Of a stretch of 64,000 bases of DNA, positions 46,078 through 57,500 are shown piece by piece. The stretch covers positions 62,001 to 126,000 of the forward strand of contig JAOTON010001821.1 of NCBI GenBank assembly GCA_034440635.1. Reading direction: 5' to 3'. A program made the translations under genes and the position numbers. The notes below the pieces were generated by a model. It saw nothing but the letters and a program-made list of their open reading frames with translations, was not told where the DNA came from and ran no database searches. This stretch comes from Lepas anatifera. Lineage: Eukaryota > Arthropoda > Thecostraca > Lepadidae. Each line of letters opens with the position of its first letter. Positions within the stretch are counted from its first letter, which is position 1.

Positions 46078-46720
46078 TAGCATCCCTTCATTTATTTAGT
46101 AGCACCCACTACCAAGGTAGGGCGCAAATAAGCTAAGGCACGAGCAAGCTAAGGAATGAAACACCTAGCTTGATATGTGCGAGTGCATCAGTCCTACAGT
46201 AGCCTATATTCATCTTAAATTAGCCATGGGCAGCAATATTTACTCTTGCTACTTTTAGCGTGCACTGTTAGCGTCCTCGACGAGAGTCATGACCACTATG
46301 ATGTCGACGGTTCTCCTTGAGATCGTGACTTTGTCCGCGAGGACTGCCACACATGGCTGGCTCTTCACATGCTCTCCGATCTTCATGAGTATAGCTTCAG
46401 TGAATTTGGGCCGGACAGTGTCCATCAGTGCTCTGGAATGATTGATATCCCCGACTGTGGTACCGTTCAGGTGCTGGAGCACGATGAGGTCCTCGAACAT
46501 TCCGAAGCCTAGTGAGTTCCGTAGAATCAGGTACGACGTCCGCAGAACGTGAAATTCTGCAGTGCGTCTTGTCTGGGCCAGCTGTTTGTCGTGATCTTCT
46601 TTTTCGAGGAGACTCTGTACTGTCTCCTTGTGCCGTGTTGAGCTGAAGTGTTTGGCGGCACTGCTCCTCAGGGCTTTGAAGCGTTTGGACATAGGTTCAT
46701 GAGGGTTCGAAGCAGGGATG

Positions 46721-46753
<33 letters not shown>

Positions 46754-46875
46754 TCGGAGCCGACCATTCTGCCCGGAGCCGGAGCCGGAGCCGGAGCCGC
46801 CGAAACACTTTTGATCGGAGCCGGAGCCGGAGCCGGAGCCGCCGAAACACTTTTGATCGGAGCCGGAGCCGAAGC
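46721..46875. repeat. GGAGCC hexamer arrays, left subterminal
   Basis: Runs of GGAGCC in blocks separated by the spacer GCCGAAACACTTTTGATC, itself repeated twice. The reading frames give Gly-Ser or Arg-Ser dipeptide runs and are not genes. Confidence 0.9.
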
Positions 46876-47129
46876 CGGAATCCGGCTCACAAAGGGCTTT
46901 AAAATTACCAAAAATCAAACGGAAAATGGTCACATTTTACCTCGTGAGATGTCGCATGGAAACACCTTTATTCACCTGAAAATTACATTTTCTCAATATG
47001 TTATGTATATCAAGATTAATGAAATATTGCAACTAGGGTGTTCCGTAGACGGTCTCACTCTCGGGCAGGAAATGCACCCCGGCCATTTAGCATGGACAGA
47101 AATTGGCAACAAATGAAAACATTGGCGGA

Positions 47130-47256
47130 CACTGGCGGATCCATGGGAGGGGAGCAAAAAGGCATTTCCCCAAACTGCCCAATTTTTGGCGATTTTCTTA
47201 AAAAAACATATGTTTTTCACGATTTACCCCATACCGTCGGCCTGCATCCGCCCCTG
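47130..47256. mobile_element. 127-bp MITE inserted in another MITE's TIR
   Basis: The ends are CACTGGCGGATCCATGG and GCATCCGCCCCTG; the flanking octamers TTGGCGGA and TTGACAGA differ at two positions. The flanks join to CATTGGCGGACGCAGGGGG-like sequence, the end of a 41399-type element that starts at 47120 and is truncated near 47475. Confidence 0.6.
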
Positions 47257-47476
47257 TTGACAGACGCAGGGGGATGCCATTCCGGTCATGCCCCCCAAAG
47301 CCCTGGAGGGGGGGCAGACTATCTTTTGGCCCCCAAAGGCCGAAGAAATTGTTTGAAAAAGGTGTTTACACTAGATCTGTCGAGCAATAAAATCTTTGCT
47401 AACACCTCCCCCCCTCCCCAGGAGAGCTATCATGTACTCGGAGAAGTAGTTTATACTACGTCTGTCGAGAACCCAG

Positions 47477-47763
47477 GGCAAAAGGCGCAGAAAACAGCAT
47501 CCCCGTTACTCGATGCGGCACTAGCCGACTTCAAAAACCTGGGTCGCCTAAACAGGGCGACCGTATGCGACATCTTAGATAGATATCCAGCCATCATCCA
47601 GCCGGCTAGCCTGGTAATGGCCGCGCTACCAGTTACTCAGGTGTCCGTGGAGAGGTTATTCTCCGCGATGAAGCTACTGCTTACTGATCTCAGGTCCAGA
47701 CTAAGAGCAGACATATTGGAGGCAATGTTGCTGCTCCGCTCCAACCGCGATTGGGTGGTGTAG
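47477..47763 (+). CDS. hAT transposase C-terminal exon (dimerisation domain)
   Basis: A GAGAACCCAG acceptor precedes an open frame ending at TAG. It encodes ADFKNLGRLNRATVCDILDR, then AALPVTQVSVERLFSAMKLL and RSRLRADILEAMLLLRSNRD. The P-x-TQ-x-SVERLFS...LRxN signature is the hAT C-terminal dimerisation domain, which assembles the transposase. No upstream catalytic exons survive, and MITEs occupy the region to the left, so the 4.1-kb element is probably not autonomous. The longer open frame from 47038 runs through MITE sequence and is not real coding. Confidence 0.75.
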
Positions 47764-47877
47764 TGAGCGAACCAGGTGCTGGGCCCTGGGCAGTAGGGTG
47801 GTTGGTTCCAATTTTTCTCGAAAAGGAATTATGCCATCAGCCTATCTGATGTGTTTTTCGATGTTGAACACTGTTAG

Positions 47878-50300
47878 CTTAGGGTCGTTCAAACAAACTT
47901 TTTTTCTTTTCAGACTCGAACCCACTTTTTGCCATTATATATTCAATTCTGATTTCAATGAGCCACATTTCAAGCGTCTACGACAGCGGGAAAGATCGCC
48001 TCAAAACGGTTAAAGATTTCATGTTTCGGGCGCGATTGGCGGCCCGGCGTAGCAGTCTCCCTCGTTAAATTGGGATATAAGGGGTGCATACCCTACCAGT
48101 AAAGACAGCGTGGCATGTGCGTGCGTATAAGAGCGGTAGATGGGATTTAACATGCAGGCATTTACTTGTCAGATGTATTTGTAGCGCAATACAAATACAT
48201 GTTATTCCACAAAAGACCTGAAATTAAATGATTCAGCACCCTTGTACTCTAAATCCCGACAGAACATGAATGCCTTCCGAAGGCAAACCTTTCTCTAGTA
48301 ACTATCGCTGGAGAACGTCGTGAGGCAGGTGCTTCTCCATATTCTCCTGCGAACTATTTAAGAGCTCTGGTACTGATAAAAGAAGATCCTGTTTCATATT
48401 TTTATCCTTTAGGTGGCTCACGAAATCTTCCACCAGATTCACACCACGTTCTGTGGGACCGTTCACGACAGTAAGTTCTGGAATACCTTGAAACAGGGGA
48501 AGCTATACCAGCTTCTCAACGGAGTCATTTCTGGTCAGAATATTTCAGATTCAGGCAATCGAATACCAGCCAGCTGTCAGGAGTAACAAGCTGGCTGAGG
48601 CTTAGTACCGACCATTTACAGAGCTCTTCATAGCCTCTATCGGAAACTTAAGCCTGCCCTAGTCAAATGTGAATCGTTTGCTGTTTTGGCCAATTGTTGT
48701 GCGACTGGCTCCTTACCTCCACGATGGTGGTAAGGACCAGCGCGACAGAATATAACTTTCTGTGCACAGATACCACAGCTGATGACAAATTGACTTCAGC
48801 AATTCAGGGTGATTTCTATATTAACTTAATGAAAGCACTGCACTGCATTTTATGGATAGCTTTGAGGCTCATAGAAGGCTCTAAAGCTGACTATCCGCGA
48901 CGGAGGAGCCCAAATGCATGGTTTAGAACCACTTATAAGGAAAGCCGCTGACTATTTCGGAGTCTGAGTGGCTCAGTCGGTTAGCGCTTGCGCTCGGCTT
49001 GGCCAATGACATTCATTATGTGCTGGGTGTCGTGGGTTCGAGCCCACCCAGAGGCAGAATTTGGCGCCCTGCTCTAGCCCGAGCTAATTCTTTCCCTCTC
49101 TCCTCTGATGCCATATGACCTGAGCAGTTGATGCGTTGTTAAACTCCAAAAATTATAATATTCTGTCTTTAAGTATCTTCTGGAATGATGAACGGAATCT
49201 GACACAGTAGTAGCACGCACTTCATGCCATAAATGTTCTATATTCCATAATATGGCTCGCTGGTGAGCTCCGGGTCTTCTAAACAGACAGTTGTTGGAGA
49301 CAACCTCTCCTGACAGCCACACGTAAACCAGCTTGCGCAATTCGAGATAATACTCCGGTATTGTGTAGAGGCGCTGAAGTCAATGTGCAAACGCAGCTGT
49401 TATTTGTGACCAGAAAGTTATAATCTGCTTCGCAAATAAGAATCACAATGCTAAAGGTAAAAAAGGCAGTGATACAATACCTGGCCTAAACAGCAAAACC
49501 ATCCACCTTTCAGTTAGGTAAGCTAAAGTTTCCGACAGAGGCTATGAAGAGCTCGGCTCGATACCAAGCCTCTGCCAATTTCTCATTCCTGAAAGCTGGA
49601 TGGTATTCGAGCGCCTGAATCTGAAAGATTCTGACATGAAATGGCCCCGTTGAGAAGCTGGTGACTGGTATAGCTTCCCCTGTTTCAAGGTATTCCAGAA
49701 CTTACTGTCGTCAATGGTCCCACAGAATGTGGTGTGAAGCTGGTGGAAGATTTCGTGAGCCACCTAAAGGGTAAATTATGAAACAGGATCTTCTTTTATC
49801 AGTACCAGAGCTCTTAAATAGTTCGCAGGAGAATAGGGAGAAGCATCTGCCTCACGACGTTCTCCAGCGATAGTTACTAGAGAAAGGTTCGCCTCCGGAA
49901 GGCATTCCTGTTCTGTCGGGATTTAGAGTACTAGGGTGCTGAATCATTTAATTTCAGGTATTTTGTGGAATAACATGTATTTGTATTGCGCTGCAAATAC
50001 ATCTGACAAGTAGATGCCTGCATGTTAAATCCCATCTACCGCTCTTATACGCACGCACATGCCAGGCTGTCTTTACTGGTAAGTTATACACCCATTTCAT
50101 TCCAATTTAACAAGGGGAGACTGCAACGCCGGGTGGCCAATTGCGCCCGAAACATGAAATCTTTAACCGTTTTGGGGTGATCTTTCCCACTGTCGTAGAC
50201 GCTTGAAATGTGGCTTATTGAAATCAGAATTAAATATATATAATGGGAAAAAGTGGGTTCGAATCTGAAAAGTAAAACAATATTTTTTTGAACGACCCTG
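47878..50300. repeat. Palindrome 3 (about 0.78-kb arms) in the 4.1-kb hAT element
   Basis: The arms are 47878-48653 and 49512-50300, inverted, with moderate divergence and small indels. Shared blocks include TAAAGATTTCATGTTTCGGGC, the ACGCACGCACATGCC block and TTCTGGAATACCTTGAAACA. The ~860-base middle holds a SINE. Divergence looks greater than in palindromes 1 and 2, so it is probably older. Confidence 0.8.
48955..49160 (+). mobile_element. tRNA-derived SINE
   Basis: A-box TGGCTCAGTCGG and B-box GGTTCGAGCCC with the GGGTTCGAGCCC core, followed by a non-tRNA body ending GTTGTTAAACTCCAAAAA. The distance between boxes is too long and the acceptor stem does not pair, so it is not a functional tRNA gene. 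Confidence 0.75.
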
Positions 50301-50618
50301 CTCTTAGCTCATCGAAGTTTTTCCTTGCGGGCTGTCCAAGCTTTACTTGATCGTTGTAACTTTAATTTTTATGTGGGTTTGCGGGCATGTCTGACCCATA
50401 TTTCTGTTTGCCATAACAATGCAGTGCAGTTTGCCATACGACTGCACTGCAGTGTAGGTTGGTCCAGTTTTGAGGTTCACTGGCCTTTGGCATCTGGTCA
50501 AGAGCGTTCGTTCATCCAATCGCCATTTTTCATTCGTACAAATACATAGTCACTTTGTATCTTATTGACTTTCACGTCCTTGAGAACGTTTCGATCACAT
50601 TTTGGATATAGGTACATT

Positions 50619-50775
50619 GCCGGAGCCGGAGCCGGAGCCGGAGCCGGTCGGAGCCGACTATTTTGCCCGGAGCCGGAGCCGGAGCCGGAGCCGTTAGGAC
50701 ACTTGAACCCGGAGCCGGAGCCGGAGCCGGAGCCGAAATCATAACCCCGGACCGGAGCCGGAGCCGGAGCCGTCC
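50619..50775. repeat. GGAGCC hexamer arrays, right subterminal
   Basis: The same hexamer as at the left end and, unlike the TIR, in direct orientation. Blocks are separated by spacers such as GTTAGGACACTTGAACCC, similar to the left spacer (ACACTT shared). Confidence 0.9.
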
Positions 50776-52306
50776 AAAATTGTCTCGGCTCCGCATCCCT
50801 GGTTCGAAGCATCTTTCGGCATTGATGTCATAACCGAACACGCCTCCCGCACCCGTCTCCGGCCGATTTGGGTTTGGTACGCATACAGCACAGCGCAAGG
50901 ATTCGCCCGAGCTATTCCACACAAGATGTCCATCGGCGGCCGATTGGAGCGTTTCTATACTTCGTCCCGAGCGCCAAGCTGTGCTTTTCAGCACATCGGC
51001 ATCTGATTCCTGAGAAGCACACTTATCCTCCGTGAGTTTGTCATCCAGTCTCGCCAGAATCCGCCTAGCGTCGTCCATGAAACTTGTCCCAAGGAATTTT
51101 TCCTCCAGCTTAGGAAATAGCTGTCGAGCTTCTGTCATAAAGTGTCCGGTCAAGCATGATGCGCCGCAGTCAGTGCAGTGGCCACTGCAACGCCTCTCTG
51201 TTATCGCTCGCGTTGCTGGGTTCACGATCCGGTGCAGGTCCGTATCCCGCTGAATCCGTACCTGAAATTATGGCATGCTATTACTGCCCACTATTTACAT
51301 TATTTTAGAAACGCAACACATTATGCCGTTTCAGCATCAGGCTTTTGTACCGTATTTTCAAATCGATACGGTATAAATCAGGTATGCTGCAAAGGACGTC
51401 CCACAGAAACACCTATGTAGTACATAAAGTAGGAAAGCGTCACAAGAAGACGCAGCGATAATATCCCAATGAATTTCCATGTCTCGTTACCATATGAATT
51501 GAAAAGCGATGCCAATATACATCAAAGTGGCATGGATTATAAACGTTCCTATTAATTAGGCAGATTCGAATCCGATGTCATATTTTATGCCAGACAGACT
51601 GGGTGAGGTCACAAATAAATCGTGGAAATTAACATAATTGATTCTTGACTAGTGAGGCGCGGATTTTCTGGTCACAGGAAATGTGGTACCTTTTTAAAGG
51701 ATTTAAACTGAGAGAGTCGTCTTGAAAAGCAGGCTCAAGAAACTTATGTTTGAGTTTGCATTTGCCCCAAAACCCGGAAATTACGTAGAAAAGAGAAAAC
51801 TCACTCTACAGATACCACTGGTGCCAAACATACTGACACTGGTTTTAAGCTGATTGATAGTATATGATTGTAACATTATACGAAGGGATGACCTTGTCAA
51901 ACACCTGACTGCAGCATGAATATGATGACACCGTCTACCAGATTAAAAACTAATACTTGAGGAAAATTTAGTAACAAATCGGAAAGTGAAAAAGACAACG
52001 AATTATTGAGCTAATTGTAAATTTTCTACACGGAGCATGCTCACATTCATGATTTGCTGTACAAGTGTCCCTAAAACAACTAAATTGCAGAATTCCATCA
52101 ATGTGCTGCATTCCCTTTGACACATGATCACAACAAATAATGAGGAAAACCGTTCATTGTTATCATCGCAACAAAAATTACATCAAAATATCGCCCATTG
52201 ATGCATAGCTGGCTACAGTGGAATATAACTGCTCCTAGCCCGATTTGCGCAGGTGGATGAGTTGTTATCGTTTGGTTACGGCTAAACTTATGACAGCTCG
52301 GAAGTA

Positions 52307-52596
52307 GATATAAAAGTTCTGGAGTAAAATTCTAGTTCGATAAGAGCCCTAGACTCAACTCACCTATCCACCATCATTCATTTCGCTTTACAGAATCGGC
52401 TACAATGGTGGGAAAAATCGACCGTTCCAAATATAGGCGGAACAGGTTCAATTTGCCTCCAAAATTAACTTCACTTTCGGAACCCTACTGTTTTGAATCT
52501 TACTCACAGCAACAGCAGCACCGGGTATATCTGAAGCTGTTTTTGTATTTATTCTTGGAAAGCGAAATTATGATGCAATTTTACTCCAAACATTAA
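52307..52596 (+). other. Short 63-codon open frame with TATA-like box, left arm of palindrome 2
   Basis: GATATAAAAG at 52307-52316 lies about 90 bases before an ATG at 52405, which opens a 63-residue frame (MVGKIDRSKYRRNRF ... QQQQHRVYLKLFLYLFL) ending at 52596. It points away from the transposase on the same arm, so the arm could hold a divergent promoter. The mirrored frame at 53194-53385 differs at three codons, all amino-acid changing, which argues against constraint. Function unknown, possibly chance. Confidence 0.3.
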
Positions 52597-53193
52597 CACA
52601 TCGCTATGTCCGATTTTTTCCACCTTAGCAATGCGAGATATGAGTCAAAATCAATAACTACAATGACCTTTCTTGTTCAGACCTCCTCCAAAATCGAGAT
52701 TTAGGCCATATAGCTTATCAAACTTGAATGTGAATACAGATATCCAAGCGGCACATAGCCATGGGTTTACCCGTGGCCAAGCGATAATCGTGCATCAATT
52801 TTAATAAATCTGCCTAGAAACACAATTGCATTTCGATGTAGGCGGTTTAATCGGTAAGCTATTGATGTCATTTGCAGTTTCTAAGCATTTAAACTGAAAT
52901 TGCATTTTGATGTGTGCAGTTTAATCGGCAAACTATTGATGTCATGTGCAGTTTCTAGGCAGATTTATTAACATTGATGCACGATTATCGCTTGGCCACG
53001 GCTGAACCCATGGCTATGTGCCGCTTGGATGTCAGTTTGCACATTCAAGTTTGATAAGCTATATGGCCTAAATCTCGATTTTGGAGGAGGTCTGAACAAG
53101 AAAGCTTCTAATTGGAGGTTTAGGTCATTGAAGTTGTTGATTTTGACTCATATCTCGCATTGCTAAGGTGGAAAAATCGGACATAGCGATGTG

Positions 53194-53483
53194 TTAATGT
53201 TTGGAGTAAAATTGCATCATAATTTCGCCTTCCAAGAATAAATACAAAAACAGCTTCAGATATACCCGGTGCTGCTGTTGCTGTGAGTAAGATTCAAAAC
53301 AGTAGGGTTCCAAAAGTGAAGTTAATTTTGGAGGCAAATTGAACCTGTTCTGCCTATATTTGGAACGGTCGATTTTTCCCACCATTGCAGCCGATTCTGT
53401 AAAGCGAAATGAATGATGGTGGATAGGTGAGTTGAGTCTAGGGCTCTTATCGAACTAGAATTTTACTCCAGAACTTTTATATC
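53194..53483 (-). other. Mirror 63-codon open frame with TATA-like box, right arm of palindrome 2
   Basis: Mirror of 52307-52596: TATA-like box near 53474-53483 and frame 53385-53194. Two of the three coding differences are CpG against TpG or CpA. It diverges from the transposase gene at 54529 on the same arm. Confidence 0.3.
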
Positions 53484-54528
53484 TACTTCCGAGCTGTCAT
53501 AAGCTTAGCCGTAACCAAACGATAACAACTCATCCACCTGCGCAAATCGGGCTAGGAGCAGTTATATTCCACTGTAGCCAGCTATGTATCAATGGGCGAT
53601 ATTTTGATGTAATTTTTGTTGCGATGATAACAATGAACGGTTTTCCTCATTATTTGTTGTGATCATGTGTCAAAGGGAATGCAGCACATTGATGGAATTC
53701 TGCAATTTAGTTGTTTTAGGGACACTTGTACAGCAAATCATGAATGTGAGCATGCTCCGTGTAGAAAATTTACAATTAGCTCAATAATTCGTTGTCTTTT
53801 TTCACTTTCCGATTTGTTACTAAATTTTCCTCAAGTATTAGTTTTTAATCTGGTAGACGGTGTCATCATATTCATGCTGCAGTCAGGTGTTTGACAAGGT
53901 CATCCCTTCGTATAATGTTACAATCATATACTATCAATCAGCTTAAAACCAGTGTCAGTATGTTTGGCACCAGTGGTATCTGTAGAGTGAGTTTTCTTTT
54001 CTACGTAATTTCCGGGTTTTGGGGCAAATGCAAACTCAAACATAGGTTTCTTGAGCCTGCTTTTCAAGACGACTCTCTCAGTTTAAATCCTTTAAAAAAG
54101 GTACCACATTTCCTGTGACCAGAAAATCCGCGCCTCACTAGTCAAGAATCAATTATGTTAATTTCCACGATTTATTTGTGACCTCACCCAGTCTGTCTGG
54201 CATAAAATATGACATCGGATTCGAATCTGCCTAATTAATAGGAACGTTTATAATCCATGCCACTTTGATGTATATTGGCATCGCTTTTCAATTCATATGG
54301 TAACGAGACATGGAAATTCATTGGGATATTATCGCTGCGTCTTCTTGTGACGCTTTCCTACTTTATGTACTACATAGGTGTTTCTGTGGAACGTCCTTTG
54401 CAGCATACCTGATTTATACCGTATCGATTTGAAAATACGGTACAAAAGCCTGATGCTGAAACGGCATAATGTGTTGCGTTTCTAAAATAATGTAAATAGT
54501 GGGCAGTAATAGCATGCCATAATTTCAG

Positions 54529-57500
54529 GTACGGATTCAGCGGGATACGGACCTGCACCGGATCGTGAACCCAGCAACGCGAGCGATAACAGAGAGGCGT
54601 TGCAGTGGCCACTGCACTGACTGCGGCGCATCATGCTTGACCGGACACTTTATGACAGAAGCTCGACAGCTATTTGCTAAGCTGGAGGAAAAATTCCTTG
54701 GGACAAGTTTCATGGACGACGCTAGGCGGATTCTGGCGAGACTGGATGACAAACTCACGGGGGATAAGTGTGCTTCTTCTCAGGAATCAGATGCCGATGT
54801 GCTGAAAAGCACAGCTTGGCGCTCGGGACGAAGTATAGAAACGCTCCAATCGGCCGCCGATGGACATCTTGTGTGGAATAGCTCGGGCGAATCCTTGCGC
54901 TGTGCTGTATGCGTACCAAACCCAAATCGGCCGGAGACGGGTGCGGGAGGCGTGTTCGGTTATGACATCAATGCCGAAAGATGCTTCGAACCTCATGAAC
55001 CTATGTCCAAACGCTTCAAAGCCCTGAGGAGCAGTGCCGCCAAACACTTCAGCTCAACACGGCACAAGGAGACAGTACAGAGTCTCCTCGAAAAAGAAGA
55101 TCACGACAAACAGCTGGCCCAGACAAGACGCACTGCAGAATTTCACGTTCTGCGGACGTCGTACCTGATTCTACGGAACTCACTAGGCTTCGGAATGTTC
55201 GAGGACCTCATCGTGCTCCAGCACCTGAACGGTACCACAGTCGGGGATATCAATCATTCCAGAGCACTGATGGACACTGTCCGGCCCAAATTCACTGAAG
55301 CTATACTCATGAAGATCGGAGAGCATGTGAAGAGCCAGCCATGTGTGGCAGTCCTCGCGGACAAAGTCACGATCTCAAGGAGAACCGTCGACATCATAGC
55401 GGTCATGACTCTCGTCGAGGACGCTAACAGTAACCACCTCTATCAAAGCTTTGTGGTGGGTGCTCCCGTCGTGAAAGCTCATGATGGGTCAGGACTGGCC
55501 TGCGGCATACGTGACGCGCTGGCCAAAGTAGGCGTTACGGCTGCAGAACAAGTGGCCTGCTTTGCGGCGGACGGACAGTATCACCATTTATCCGTCGGTG
55601 ACAGACTGGGACATCTGCTAGAGAACCATAGAGATGTGTGTGTACCGTCGATATGGGATCCTGCGCACCTCATCAACCTCGCAGAGTCGGATACGAGGAG
55701 GCATGCCGACTGTGAATGGGCACGGGATACCATCATGACTGTTACCTCAGTCAACAAGAGGTTTGCATCTGGGAAAGGACTGGAAGAGCTCCTCGATTGT
55801 GGCGAAGAAGCGGGTAGGGAGGCTCGGCGACCTAAAGTCTGGTCTGACACCCGATTTTCGGCCTACGCTGCTGAAGTTTTGGAGGTGTTCGTGCGTGACA
55901 TGGACCTACTCATAGCAGCACTGCGGAAGAAGATATCCTCTGAGACGAGACCAGCGCCCCTCGCTGAAATGCGAGGAGAGCTCGCTCAGCTGAGAGGTAA
56001 GACGAACAAGTATCGGTAGAATTCCTCATCGGTTGAATTTGGTGAAATGTGGGGGATATTGGGATTAGTATGATTCCAACGCTTTAGTTTTATCTGTCGT
56101 GTCCGCAATGGAGTATTACAATAGTGTGGACCATTCTAGAGCCAAGTTGGATTAGTAAAGATCAATTTCAGACGATTGAAATCCAGTTTAAAACAAAACA
56201 CGAGGAATAAAAAATCTCTAATGGGGCTGCAACTAGTTTAACTTGTTCCGAAAATGGTGTTTGACGTTAACATGACGGATATTAGCAATATGTGGAACCG
56301 AAATGAGCAAATGTGATTGTTCCCTGAAATCGATAAGATTTCATGGTATAGAGTGTGGTTGTTGTTGCATTATCCTAATTATTATTAGATGAAAAATCGA
56401 TATATTTAACACATTCTTTGTTTGAACTTTTCTTCTGGTAAAATTTATTACACAGGCACATGCTCCTTTGAAAGCATAACATGTGCCGTGAACTCACAAT
56501 CATACACGGTTTTTGCAGATCCAAGATTCCAGATGCGCGTGAGAGCTCTGCAGGACGTGTATGCAGTTCTCGGCACGTGTAGCAAGAGGGTCCAAGACAC
56601 TCAAGCTCTCCCATGGGAGAGGCAGGCCAGCCAAGCTGAGGCCACTACGGTCCTCAGCGACATGCGAGCCGTGCTGCCGGCCATGTTCAAGAGGAGCCAG
56701 TCTCCTAAAGACCTTCAGCTGGTGTCCGACAAGGAGCAACTCTGGCCTCGACTGCTGTCGAATCAAGCGCAGCCTGAAGCCGCAGAGGTCAGTAACGTAA
56801 TGTTAAAACAACCTTAATTACATAATTTGCCGAAAAGGTACATGACAATTTTCACTATACACTAGCCATATGTTTTCTACACTGACAGAATTTTACACGG
56901 CTTTCGGTCTTGTCTTTCACTTTTCCGAATCGAACAATCAACTGTCATTCCATCCCACACCAACTTTAATTTAATAGACCTTCACAGCCGCAAAGTGTTT
57001 CATACCATAGATGGCGGAACTGGGGGACACTGTGCCCCTCCTTCAATGATAACCTTTATCACTAATTTGAATACTATGGCGTTGACTTAAAAGAAATGGG
57101 TTGAAAGCAAAGCATGGTGCCCCTAAAATTCAGACCCTCCCCGCCACTTTTCAAGACACGTGGTTAGCTAAAAGGTACCCCGGTGCCCTAGTGGTCTCAC
57201 GAGTGCAAAGCTGCTGTTCGACAACGGAAATGAGCTTCTACATTGTTAAGCGACACTCTGCGGAGACAAATCACATAAACTTTAAGGCGCCCGAGTGTTT
57301 CCACGTCATGTAGTGCTGAATTCCACGAGGGTATGGTGGATAATACATGTGTGCCCTGTGAATCGTTTTACTCCATCCAATCTGGTATGGTACCAGATTC
57401 AAAGCATACAAGAAAAGAATCGTCCTGCTTTTTCTCCCTTTTGGAAATTATCTGGGAAAAATATTAACCTGTAGTATATAGTGGAATGCATGGCATCTGC

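Larger units (their letters stand above)
41217..46259. repeat. Palindrome 1 (about 0.9-kb arms) with a TTAA element at its centre
   Basis: The arms are 41217-42125 and 45368-46259, inverted and nearly identical, including a 608-bp MITE present in both. If the central element is removed, the arms join as GCTCTCTGTTAACAGAGAGC, a perfect palindrome centred on the TTAA used as target. Confidence 0.85.
46713..50801 (+). mobile_element. 4.1-kb hAT element with GGAGCC-array ends
   Basis: The left end CAGGGATGCGGAGCC and the right end GGCTCCGCATCCCTG are a perfect 15-bp inverted repeat. The octamer GTTCGAAG lies outside both (46705-46712, 50802-50809). Just inside each end are tandem GGAGCC hexamer arrays. 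It carries a hAT dimerisation-domain exon, nested MITEs, and an internal ~0.8-kb inverted repeat. It inserted after palindrome 2 formed, because the right arm is uninterrupted. Confidence 0.9.
46264..51261 (-). pseudogene. Truncated mirror copy of the hAT transposase 5' exon
   Basis: It starts at a splice acceptor mirrored at 51261 and reads on the minus strand through CSGHCTDCGASCLTGHF and the rest of the amino-terminal half. It is interrupted at 50809/46705 by a 4.1-kb hAT element with a GTTCGAAG duplication, resumes at 46704 with HEPMSKRFKALRSSAAKHFS, and ends at the palindrome edge (46264) inside the ADKVTISRRTVDII region. The second and third exons are absent. An extra G at the insertion junction and the insertion make it non-functional. 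Confidence 0.85.
46264..55431. repeat. Palindrome 2 (about 2.5-kb arms): head-to-head transposase 5' halves
   Basis: The left arm is 46264-46704 plus 50802-52826, split by a hAT element; the right arm is 52954-55431. The arms contain the transposase 5' exon and its upstream region in opposite orientation, diverging from a centre near 52890. Only scattered base differences and one ~20-base indel were noticed. The ~130-base centre is not a clean hairpin: it holds two direct copies (about 52823-52888 and 52897-52960) of a ~64-base unit containing TTTAATCGG and CTATTGATGTCAT. Confidence 0.85.

Noticed and set aside
46668..46933. Gly-Ser, Pro-Ala and Arg-Ser dipeptide-repeat proteins on both strands
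   Set aside because: Every frame of a GGAGCC array is open; no domain, and the arrays are transposon subterminal repeats.
47038..47476. Amino-terminal part of the 241-codon frame before the hAT C-terminal exon
   Set aside because: It reads through nested MITE sequence; a splice acceptor at 47476 marks the real exon start.
48962..49055. Functional tRNA gene
   Set aside because: The A and B boxes are present, but box spacing is too long, the acceptor stem does not pair, and a SINE body follows.
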